In this document: positions 55,693 to 62,738 of the stretch, piece by piece
Layout of the letters: every line of letters begins with the position of its first letter
How positions within the stretch are numbered: the first letter of the stretch is position 1
The notes under the pieces: generated by a model
Database searches by the model: none
The model's input: the letters and a program-made list of their open reading frames with translations, nothing else
Told to the model about the DNA's origin: nothing
NCBI GenBank assembly: GCA_020847975.1
Contig: JADLBD010000089.1
Span: 1-62,738, forward strand
Reading direction: 5' to 3'
Source: Bryobacterales bacterium
GTDB lineage: Bacteria > Acidobacteriota > Terriglobia > Bryobacterales > Bryobacteraceae
Length of the DNA stretch: 62,738 nt
Made by a program: the position numbers and the translations under genes

Positions 55693-55845
55693 GCCCTTGG
55701 TTTCTCCACACACACCGATAACGAAAGCGAGGAAATACCCGTCTTCTGTATTTCATCCGGCGCCAGGATGGCCTCCCGCGCCTGCACCGGCGGCAGCACA
55801 GCCGGTAACCACCCTGAAACTCTCATCGGAGGAATGCGGAAAGCT

Positions 55846-56085
55846 TTAACAAAATCTCTCCACCCCCAAATCTCCCCCCGCTCCAGCACCCTGCCTGGAC
55901 AAGTCACCACACCGATTGGAAGCGATCAACACATGGCCCCGAAGCACCACGTTGTCCTCCAGGGCATTCGCGGGAACGATGTAGTAGCTGTCCGGATCCT
56001 GGTAGCGCCAGACGAGGCCTGCGGCTTGGTCGAGGCCGCCCGAGACAGCCTTGAACTTCACCGTGTTCCGTCTTTCACGCTCCAC
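55846..56085 (-). pseudogene. Fragment of a LamG/3-keto-disaccharide-hydrolase-like domain
   Basis: From GTG 56085 the first part reads VKFKAVSGGLDQAAGLVWRY then QDPDSYYIVPANALEDNVVL, a typical middle segment of secreted DUF1080/LamG-like domains. After this it ends in unrelated residues and a stop. N- and C-terminal parts are missing, so it is a relic of a longer gene, lying directly after the DUF1259 stop. The remainder up to cheA (55693-55845) shows no gene. Confidence 0.5.
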
Positions 56086-56086
56086 C

Positions 56087-56986
56087 TTACCTGGCTTGCG
56101 TGTCCAGTGCTGACTTCAGTCCTCTCGCCAGTGCGGCCGCCGGCCCCTTGCCCCAGTAGTGCAGGAAAACGTACTGCGGCTCCTCGTGGGTCATGTGATT
56201 ATGAATGGCGACGATGTTGATGCCGGCCTTTCGGAGCGACTTCAGAACGCCCTGCAGCTCATCCGTCGTCATCGCGAAGTCGCCGTCGACCAGCGCGTTC
56301 TCATCAGTGCCGGCGAAGGCCGCCCACGTGTTCACACCCATCTGCTTACCCACCTTCGCGCCATGCATCGATGCGCTTCGCCCGATAGTGGCCTTGTACA
56401 TCCCGTTGTTCGTCTCGCCTTTGACGCCGAGGATTGTATCGAGCGTTGCGGCGGTGATCGAGCTCTTCTCGGAGACGGCCTTGCCCGCGAATCGGGGCGC
56501 CGGCGTAGATGCAGCCGCGCGGACGCTTTTCACTGCGTCGAGTACTTTTCTGACCGCCGGAGCAAGTTGTCCGGCCGAACCGTTGCCGCCGATGTGCATG
56601 TACATCACGCGCGGCGACTCGTAGAAGAAATGGTTGTGCAGCGCTGTGACTTCCAGACCGGCATCCAGCGCCGCCGACAGGGCAGGGTTGACTTCGTCCT
56701 CCAGGAGAACAATGTCGCCCATCACCATCAGGCCGCCATGTGCGCTGCTGGTGAAGGCAGCCCACGAGCTGAACCCCAGAAAGGGCGGCATTGGACGGCC
56801 CTCCACTGCGAACTTCACATCCGTTCGCGGGAAACTCACCTTGTAGGTGTCTTCCGCCTCGGTGTAGACGCCCTTTGCTCCAGTGGCCTGGTCGATCGAC
56901 AAGCGTTGAGCCTCCGTTACCGCAGCCGGCAAGAGCAGCGGTGCTCCCAGAAACAGCAGAATCCCAGTTGTTGTATGCAGCTTCAT
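56087..56986 (-). CDS. DUF1259 exported protein
   Basis: A 299-residue secreted protein (signal ending near LLLPAAVTEA) composed of two similar halves. Each half has a His motif: HNHFFYESPRVMYMHI in the first and HNHMTHEEPQYVFLHYWG in the second; the histidines resemble a metal site. Function is unknown. The ATG is 6 bp after a -10-like box, so the mRNA may be leaderless. It shares a promoter pattern with the TonB receptor next door. Confidence 0.85.
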   Translation of the reverse strand: MKLHTTTGILLFLGAPLLLPAAVTEAQRLSIDQATGAKGVYTEAEDTYKVSFPRTDVKFAVEGRPMPPFLGFSSWAAFTSSAHGGLMVMGDIVLLEDEVNPALSAALDAGLEVTALHNHFFYESPRVMYMHIGGNGSAGQLAPAVRKVLDAVKSVRAAASTPAPRFAGKAVSEKSSITAATLDTILGVKGETNNGMYKATIGRSASMHGAKVGKQMGVNTWAAFAGTDENALVDGDFAMTTDELQGVLKSLRKAGINIVAIHNHMTHEEPQYVFLHYWGKGPAAALARGLKSALDTQAR

Positions 56987-56992
56987 GACTGC

Positions 56993-57026
56993 TATTGTGC
57001 AGGAGGAATCTTAAGGTTGCCTGAAT
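56993..57026 (-). promoter_or_regulatory. Promoter/operator of the DUF1259 gene (shared box)
   Basis: On the minus strand, ATTCAGGCAACCTTAAGA (57026-57009) is followed after 10 bp by an ACAATA -10-like box (56998-56993) and then, after 6 bp, the ATG. The 18-base box is identical to the one before the TonB receptor gene. It lies where a -35 would be, as for an activator-dependent promoter. Confidence 0.6.
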
Positions 57027-57079
57027 GTGCCCAAGCCATGCCGCCTTTATTCGGGCTTTCCTCCTGCTCTTGCGGGCCA

Positions 57080-60067
57080 TCAGAAGGTAAACCTCATCTG
57101 GAGCTCCAGGCGGCGGTTGTTGGCGCTCTCAGAGAAGATCGAGTTCCCGGAACCAGCGGGCTGATTTGCCTGCCCGAAAAGCGGCGACGTGATGTTTCCG
57201 ATGATCGGTCCGGGATTGTTGTGGTTGAGGAGGTTGCGAATCTGCATCGAGACAACCAGGCTGTAGCGGCGGTTTGCCGTGGCAGCGCCTGTGCCGGCGC
57301 CGCCCAACGAGAACGGACTGCCAGGCTCACCCCGCCCTGGCCCGCCGCCGCCTGGGCCCCCGGACACGCCCCCCGGATTTGTCGAGATGGGCGCTCGCCC
57401 TTCCCGTGAACCGAAGACAAAGGTTCTGCTCACGCGCATGTTCAGCATGATCTGGCCCGGTCCGCGCCCATAGTTGCGAGGCACGAGCGCCTGACCCGCC
57501 GCGGGGTTCGGGTCGAGGAGTCCATAAGGTGTCCGCACAACGCCGGGTTTAGCCGGATCGGTGGCGATGCCCGGTCTGTCATTGAAGAGGGTGTCGCCAA
57601 AGAGGTCGCGGCCGGCGGTAATGTCGAACGGTGGTCCTGTGTTTGCCGTAAGGAGAGGGTTGAATCGAATTCCCCATTTGGCGTTGATCGTGCCGCTCAA
57701 CGACACCCGGTGGCGCACGTCGATTCCAGCAGGCCCGTACTCGCCTTGCATGCTGTACGGGTTCGCCGGAAATGTCCCGAGCCCATCCGTGTCGCTCATG
57801 GCGCGTCCGTAAGCGTAAGACCCGGTCAGCGACAGATTGCTGTTCACCCTGGAGTTCACATTCAGGATCATCTGGTTCTGGTTGTACCGCCCGGAGGACT
57901 CCATTTGAACCACCAGGCCTCGTCTGCCCAGCGGATAGACGCCACTGCCCGCTACCTCCGGATCGTAGGATCCTGGAAGAGGCGCATTGGTATCGCGCGA
58001 TCTCAACATGCGAAGTCCGTGCGAATTGGCATACGTAACGGCCATTGTCGTGTTGAAGGGAAGTTGCCGCTCGAAACTTACGGCAGACTGCATCAGGTAC
58101 GGCGCGCGCAGAGATGGGCTGAGCGTCTGGATGGTGCTGGAAGGTTGAGGTCCGGGTAGTGAGCCCGCTCGCGGCACGATTGGGTAGAAATCCGGATTCG
58201 CGACAAAATACTGCTGCTGCGTGACGCCATCGTAGCGTTCCGTTGTGAGCACGTTCCCGAGCGCAAATCGGTCGTAGAACATGCCGAACCCCGCGCGGAT
58301 GACGCTCTTGGGGCGGCTACGGCCCGCTCCTGCGCCCGGCGCCCACGCCACTCCGATGCGCGGCGCAAAGTCGGTCCAATCGTGAATGTTTGTCTGGGTC
58401 TCATATCGCAGTCCGAGACTCAGAGTCAGGTTGGGGCGGATCCTCCAATCGTCGCCGGCAAAAACGCCAACATCGAGCTGGTTGCCGGCGATCCCGGCGT
58501 TCCCTGCATTGATGCTGAATTGTGAGGCGCCGCCTCCCATTTGCCGGATTTGCAGCGCGGGAAGACCTGCCCGCTGGAAGTGCAAAGTGCGCTCGTAGCT
58601 TTCGATCGAACTGATATTGGCCATGACGGGTTGGCCGGAAGGATCGAGGATGGGCCTGAAGTTCGCGTCCAGTTGCGGAGCCAGTCCGCCCGAGAAGGTG
58701 AACGTCCCGGCGTAGTTCTGCGGAGAGACGTTGGTCATGGCGCCTGCCCGCAGTCGAAAGCCGAAACGGACCGAATGCGTTCCGCGGAGAACGGAGGTGT
58801 TGTTCTGAAGTTCGAAATTGTTCTGTAGGTCCGTAGTGCGCCCAATTGGGTTGCCCCCGCCGTTGAATGACCCCAGAACCTGGATTGCCGGACCAGGCAC
58901 GTTAGCCTGGGAGACAGTGGTTGGGCGAAAGTACTGAAACCGGGACTCGTTGATGATGCTGGTGCTCACCACCGCCATCTCGGTCACTTGAAGCGTTTGC
59001 GCCAACGCGTCGTTGTGATAACCGCGCGACTCCAGGTTGAATCCGCCGGTCCCGGCGTTCCGCACGATGTCGCGGTTGTAGGAATAGCGCACGCTCAATG
59101 TATGGTTCGTGCTGAGCTGGTAATCGATGCGTGGCGTGACGCCTGTTCGCCGGAGCTCGGCAACCGGAGTATCGGTGAATGGGGTGACAGCCAGGGTGCG
59201 GGGATCGGCAACGACGGCGTTCACCGCGTTCCCGTTGTCTACCCATTCCCTCGTGAACGTCAAATTGAAAGAGGCGCGCTTCCCCAGCGGACCGCTCACC
59301 ATTTCCCGGAGTTCGTTCAGAAGAAATGGGGCCTTCTCTGCCGCGTATGGATTTCGCGAGTTCCATTTGTCCGTCGCAAAGTTGTAGCCGAGGTCGGCGT
59401 GGAACTTGTCTGTGCCCGGCTTGGTGAAGATCTCGACCCGTCCGAAGCCCAACTTGTCGTACTCGGCGGAAAATGGATTCTGGTTGATTCGGATCTCCCG
59501 AATAGAGTTCTTCGGCGGAAGCTGGCTGCCGCTGAATCCGTCGATGAATATAGTGCCCCCATCGGGTCCTGCGGCCGGACCGGCAAGGGCCTGGAGGTCC
59601 GCCGCCAGATCGTCCGGGTTGTCTGAGAGCGCGTCCAGATCTGAACCTCGTATCACGACCGCGCTGGCGTTGCCTGACGCCTCGGTGCTGATGGCGGGCT
59701 TCGTGTTCTCTTCCACGGTCAGCTCTTGCTTCTCAGCCAGAACGTAGAGCACAAGGTTCAGTGTTTGGGTGGACGAGCCGACCGTGATCGTCGCCGGTTC
59801 ACGAAGTCCTAACTGTGGCGCGGATGCGCGAACTGTGTATTCGCCGGCAGGTAGATCCGCAAAAACGAAGCTGCCGTCAACGCCTGTCTTTGTGGTTCTG
59901 GTGCCCGGCGGACCCTCGAGTGCCACGGTCGCGGCTGGAACGACAGCGCCGCTTTCGTCGGTCACCTGGCCGCGAAGGGCCGCTCTTTGTGCCACGGCAG
60001 GCACGGCATTCAAGACCAGGAGGGCCGCTACGAACCAGCGGACTGCGAACAATGCCAACTCTTCCAC
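57080..60067 (-). CDS. TonB-dependent receptor with N-terminal carboxypeptidase-regulatory domain
   Basis: A 995-residue outer-membrane protein. A signal peptide (AVPAVAQ) is followed by a CarboxypepD_reg-like domain at about 28-110 (LRGQVTDESGAVVPAATVAL), a plug with SALVIRG-like ASAVVIRGSDLDALSDNPDD, and a long Oar-type barrel ending ELQMRFTF with a terminal Phe. It is intact, unlike the receptor at 40-43 kb. The GTG start is used because a -10-like box ends only 7 bp upstream, as in the DUF1259 gene; a TTG five codons later has a GGAAGAG site. Its ligand is unknown, perhaps a polymer or peptide linked with the DUF1259 protein. Confidence 0.9.
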   Translation of the reverse strand: MEELALFAVRWFVAALLVLNAVPAVAQRAALRGQVTDESGAVVPAATVALEGPPGTRTTKTGVDGSFVFADLPAGEYTVRASAPQLGLREPATITVGSSTQTLNLVLYVLAEKQELTVEENTKPAISTEASGNASAVVIRGSDLDALSDNPDDLAADLQALAGPAAGPDGGTIFIDGFSGSQLPPKNSIREIRINQNPFSAEYDKLGFGRVEIFTKPGTDKFHADLGYNFATDKWNSRNPYAAEKAPFLLNELREMVSGPLGKRASFNLTFTREWVDNGNAVNAVVADPRTLAVTPFTDTPVAELRRTGVTPRIDYQLSTNHTLSVRYSYNRDIVRNAGTGGFNLESRGYHNDALAQTLQVTEMAVVSTSIINESRFQYFRPTTVSQANVPGPAIQVLGSFNGGGNPIGRTTDLQNNFELQNNTSVLRGTHSVRFGFRLRAGAMTNVSPQNYAGTFTFSGGLAPQLDANFRPILDPSGQPVMANISSIESYERTLHFQRAGLPALQIRQMGGGASQFSINAGNAGIAGNQLDVGVFAGDDWRIRPNLTLSLGLRYETQTNIHDWTDFAPRIGVAWAPGAGAGRSRPKSVIRAGFGMFYDRFALGNVLTTERYDGVTQQQYFVANPDFYPIVPRAGSLPGPQPSSTIQTLSPSLRAPYLMQSAVSFERQLPFNTTMAVTYANSHGLRMLRSRDTNAPLPGSYDPEVAGSGVYPLGRRGLVVQMESSGRYNQNQMILNVNSRVNSNLSLTGSYAYGRAMSDTDGLGTFPANPYSMQGEYGPAGIDVRHRVSLSGTINAKWGIRFNPLLTANTGPPFDITAGRDLFGDTLFNDRPGIATDPAKPGVVRTPYGLLDPNPAAGQALVPRNYGRGPGQIMLNMRVSRTFVFGSREGRAPISTNPGGVSGGPGGGGPGRGEPGSPFSLGGAGTGAATANRRYSLVVSMQIRNLLNHNNPGPIIGNITSPLFGQANQPAGSGNSIFSESANNRRLELQMRFTF

Positions 60068-60074
60068 GGGCCTT

Positions 60075-60108
60075 CATTATGCCCGATGAGTCTTAAGGTT
60101 GCCTGAAT
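60075..60108 (-). promoter_or_regulatory. Promoter/operator of the TonB-receptor gene (shared box)
   Basis: The same ATTCAGGCAACCTTAAGA box (60108-60091), then 10 bp, then ATAATG (60080-60075) and 7 bp to the GTG start. Spacing matches the DUF1259 promoter to within one base, so both genes are probably one regulon. Confidence 0.6.
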
Positions 60109-60267
60109 ACGAGTCCGCGTACCCCGGCAGAGGCGTTCAGAAGCCGTCCAGACTCACGCCGGACCGTTCCAAGCCTGAGGACCGTACTCCGGATTCACTC
60201 AGGAGATCCTAAGCCTTTTGTGCCAAGCTGATAAAGCGTGAGAGCGCGATGAGGATCCTGTTTCGCC

Positions 60268-61582
60268 ATGCGCGCCAGTGCCTTTCACACAATCGATGAA
60301 GAGCTGGAAGACCGCATCCGAGGTGTCGGGAAGTTCATGCGGATCCAGATCGCCTCCCTTTCGGCCGCCGAGATCCGCGATGAGTTCCGGGAGCATTCCG
60401 TCCTCGGACCTGGCGGCGACCTCTTCCAGGTCTGCAACGCCAAGGGCGAGTGGCTCTACCGCTCTGCGGTGCTGGAAAACAGCCAGGTGTCAATCCGCCG
60501 GCCTGATCAACTCGGGCAGAGCCCGGTCTTCGAGGACCTGACGGTCCGGAACACCCCCGTTCGCTTTGCTTCGCGGCGCGTTGTTGTGAACGGCCGGCTA
60601 TACACGATTCAGGTGGCGGCGCCAATGAATGAGTTTTACGGAGGCTCTGCACCGGTTTCGCGTGATGCTCTGGCTGGCGTTGCCGCCTCTACTCATCGCG
60701 GCAGCCGTAGGCGGCTACTGGATCAGCAGGCGAGCCCTCCGCCCCGTGGACCGCATCACGGACGCCGCGGAATCCATCAGTATCCGCAGCCTGGCGGACC
60801 GGCTCGATGTGCCGAACACCGCGGACGAGTTGCAGCGGCTCTCGGAAACGCTCAACCGGATGCTGGCACGCCTGAATTCATCTGTCCAGCGAATGTCGCA
60901 GTTTACCGCCGACGCTTCCCACGAACTGCGAGCCCCGGTCTCCCTGATTCGCACTACCGCCGAACTTGCCGTCCACGGCGGGCGAACGAACGGCGAGTAC
61001 CACGAGGACATGGTTCAGATTCTGGCTGAAGCCGAACGGACCAGCCGCCTCATCGACAGCCTTCTGATCCTGGCCAGGGCGGATGCGGGCGAGGACGGCC
61101 TGCAACGTGAACTCACCGATGTCTCCGTCAGCCTTCGCCAGGCGCTCGACCAGGGGCGCAAGCTGGCCGTGGAGAAGAACATCGAATTGACCGCCAGTCT
61201 GGACAAGCAGCCTGTCGTCGTACTTGGAGACGGCGATGCTCTCCGCCGGCTCTTCCTGATCCTGATCGACAACTCCGTCAAGTACAACCCTGCCGGCGGG
61301 CGCGTTCAGGTGGCCCTCAGCACATCGAACGGACAAGCGCTATGCAGCGTCAGCGATTCCGGACTGGGCATCTCCAAAGAGGATCTGGAGCATGTCTTCG
61401 ATCGCTTCTGGCGCGCCGATAAGGTGAGATCGAGGGGGATGGGCGGCGCCGGCCTCGGGCTTTCGACCGCGCGTTGGATTGTCCAGCGTCACTCAGGTAC
61501 GATCGACGTTACCAGCGAATTGGGTTAGGGGAGCACGTTTACGGTCCGAATCCCATTGGTTCCTCATCCCCACAATGACTAG
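60268..61582 (+). pseudogene. Sensor histidine kinase with three inactivating lesions
   Basis: The residues match a two-component kinase: sensor FHTIDEELEDRIRGVGKFMR, TM (LALPPLLIAAAVGGYWI), HAMP, phospho-His region TADASHELRAPVSLIRT and ATPase NSVKYNPAGG, FDRFWRADK and GGAGLGLSTAR. Three lesions are seen. The N-terminal TM is missing: the usual start is replaced by MRASAFHT. A one-base insertion near 60639-60641 separates PMNEF from EALHRFRVML. An in-frame TAG at 61526 lies inside DVTSELG-GSTFTVRI, with the rest of the domain readable to 61582. No response-regulator gene is adjacent. Confidence 0.8.
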
Positions 61583-62241
61583 GGAGCGATGGGATGGGCG
61601 TAATACAGCACGCCTCCCGGCCAAGCCCCCGCGTGAGCAAGGAACCCTACCTTCGTCGAGGTCTTTGCATGATTCCTTTGCCCGGCCTGGATGATCTCTG
61701 GCCCGTTCTCCTCGAGCAGCCGCGCCGGACGATGTGCCGGCCGGACGATCGCTATGTGTCCAGGCCGGTGAGGGTCGGCGCTCTCGTAAACTACCACCAC
61801 CAACTCCCCTTGGTTCGCCAGCGTCTGCGCCGCATGTGCGTCCTCCACTGCCCGCCAGCCGCTCTGCCGGCCCGCTGGGGAACGAAACCATCTCGCCTGC
61901 GCGTTGGCAAGCAATACTTGTCCGTGTTCCGGCGGCCGCAGCATGTACACTCCCAGCCGCTTCCCGGCAGCGGCGGCGAATGCGCTGCAATGCGTCGACC
62001 GGCCAGGTCCCGTGTAGTCTGGCCCTCTGTCAGGCTCGCCCGTCTCCCAGTTCACGTGCTCATGCGCCAGCCATAACGATTCGACATTCATCCCATCCAG
62101 CACCGACAGCAGCCGCCTCCCTTGTTCCGAGATCGGTCCACAACATGACGCTTCGGCGGATAGCGCCGGACGAACGGCTCCCGGAGCAACCAGCACCAGC
62201 AACATCAGAAGACGAATCTTCAGATCTCCGCTCGCTTGCAT
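61579..62241 (-). CDS. Exported CHAP/NlpC-like cysteine peptidase-type protein
   Basis: A 220-residue secreted protein (hydrophobic N-terminus to about PALSAEA). The body has STHCSAFAAAAGKRL (candidate catalytic Cys), then GELVVVVYESADPHRPGHIAIVRPA with a His, the order expected of CHAP/NlpC-P60 folds, and a terminal YYAHPI. A peptidoglycan-cleaving or related amidase role is possible; no family hit can be confirmed. Its 3' end overlaps the kinase pseudogene end by 4 bp; an IS21-type terminus begins 45 bp upstream of its start and may have displaced its promoter. Confidence 0.6.
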   Translation of the reverse strand: MQASGDLKIRLLMLLVLVAPGAVRPALSAEASCCGPISEQGRRLLSVLDGMNVESLWLAHEHVNWETGEPDRGPDYTGPGRSTHCSAFAAAAGKRLGVYMLRPPEHGQVLLANAQARWFRSPAGRQSGWRAVEDAHAAQTLANQGELVVVVYESADPHRPGHIAIVRPAHRPARLLEENGPEIIQAGQRNHAKTSTKVGFLAHAGAWPGGVLYYAHPIAP

Positions 62242-62296
62242 AGTCAGAATTATAGGAGATCCCGTCATCCAGTGGCTTCAACGGGTTGTCCCTCGG

Positions 62297-62343
62297 GGGA
62301 CACCTCAAAACCGGCCAATGAGGGACACCTCAAAACCGGCCAA
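62297..62343. repeat. Two tandem copies of the IS21 terminal repeat
   Basis: The core GACACCTCAAAACCGG occurs at 62299-62314 and again at 62324-62339; the full matching unit is 22 bases (62297-62318 and 62322-62343). They likely bind the transposase. Confidence 0.8.
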
Positions 62344-62619
62344 CGGAGGTGAGGCAGGACAAGGTTAGTTATACCCTACCGGCAGCCCCGCCGGCAAACC
62401 AAAGTTCACGAGCTCAAGTCTGACTTATACTGGTCGTACCTGGGCGGAGGATACGGCTCCGCAGGGATGCGACCGGAGCGCCGACCCAGGGGCCGGAATG
62501 CCGCGGGCGGTGCGAGCCGCCCCCGGCCCGCTTGTGCATTCTGGCCCGAATGCGTTAAATCCCGGGAGCGCGAGGGCAGAGTCCTCGCATTCAAAGAAAG
62601 CCTCCTTCCTAATTGGTTG

Positions 62620-62738
62620 CTAGTCGGCTGCGGCGGTCTTGGTACGCCAGCTTTTGGGTCCGCACTTGAGCACGTGACCGTGGTGGAGCAGACGATCCAA
62701 CATGGCGCTGACGGCAGCGACATCGCCAAGCAGCTTGC
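62620..62738 (-). CDS. IstB-like helper ATPase of IS21 (3' end only)
   Basis: The last 38 codons are visible: ML-D-R-L-L-H-H-G-H-V-L with CGPKSWRTKTAAAD before TAG 62620-62622. This matches the C-terminus of IstB AAA+ helper proteins, which assist the IS21 transposase. The ATPase domain is outside the window. Confidence 0.72.
   Translation of the reverse strand, partial: KLLGDVAAVSAMLDRLLHHGHVLKCGPKSWRTKTAAAD

Larger units (their letters stand above)
62287..62738 (-). mobile_element. IS21-family insertion sequence, terminal part (continues beyond the window)
   Basis: The end begins near TGTCCC at 62287, contains two identical repeats with a 25-bp period, and leads, after a non-coding stretch (62344-62619), into the 3' end of an istB-like gene. 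This is the layout of IS21 elements, whose ends carry repeated transposase-binding sites. The other end, istA and the target duplication are outside the window. Confidence 0.75.

Noticed and set aside
57300..57375. Gly/Pro-rich tract in the second TonB receptor taken as a collagen-like repeat
   Set aside because: Short, irregular, and within an extracellular loop-like region; low complexity only.
62297..62343. Possible CRISPR-like array
   Set aside because: Only two copies, no spacer of proper size and a clear IS21 setting.

Overview
The window looks like a chromosome segment from a high-GC Acidobacteriota, most likely of the Solibacter/Bryobacteraceae type. This is an inference from gene families: a VWFA-related acidobacterial-type protein, Oar-like TonB receptors with an N-terminal carboxypeptidase-regulatory domain, a tandem putative-Ig giant protein, DinB, DUF1259 and an ECF42/DGPF pair. 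No rRNA, tRNA or CRISPR array was seen. Genes are densely packed and many run in ATGA- or TGATG-overlapped chains.

Layout. (1) 1-10.4 kb, plus strand: the end of a class V aminotransferase coupled to serA, a secreted esterase, a NapC/NirT-like multiheme cytochrome with one CX3CH site, and three exported proteins ending in a 1424-residue protein with 12 Ig-like repeats. (2) 10.4-21.0 kb, minus strand: a nearly gapless run of tolC, an HlyD-type lipoprotein adaptor, an RND pump, an octaheme cytochrome, dinB, moeA, moaC, moaB/mog and a VWFA protein. (3) 21.9-35.4 kb, minus strand: a ten-gene respiratory cluster starting with an Rrf2 regulator. It encodes a GltD-like flavo/Fe-S protein, Rieske protein, cytochrome b, heptaheme cytochrome c, a Tat-exported type II DMSO-reductase-family alpha subunit, NarH-like beta, heme-b gamma lipoprotein, TorD-type chaperone and outer-membrane barrel. 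This reads as a self-contained quinol-bc complex-cytochrome c-molybdoenzyme chain; the Moco genes next door fit that. (4) 35.5-38.2 kb: a VOC protein, DGPF protein and ECF42 sigma factor, with an antitoxin and a wrecked VapC-like toxin between them.

(5) 38.3-47.0 kb: a PAS protein, an IclR regulator and a frameshifted TonB receptor, divergent from three overlapping genes for an oxalate-CoA-ligase-like enzyme, a PanE-family reductase and an OxlT-like transporter. Together these could be an oxalyl-CoA-to-glyoxylate oxalate-assimilation cassette. (6) 47.0-55.7 kb, minus strand: a complete chemotaxis operon (cheA, cheW, a soluble globin-coupled receptor, cheY, cheB, cheR, cheX). (7) 55.8-62.7 kb: a relic sugar-binding-like fragment, a DUF1259 gene and a TonB receptor that share one promoter architecture (both apparently leaderless), a histidine-kinase pseudogene with three lesions, a secreted CHAP/NlpC-like protein and the end of an IS21-family element carrying the istB 3' end.

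The two metabolic systems most worth follow-up are the molybdoenzyme/bc operon and the oxalate cassette. The paired boxes upstream of the DUF1259 and TonB genes are the clearest regulatory signal.
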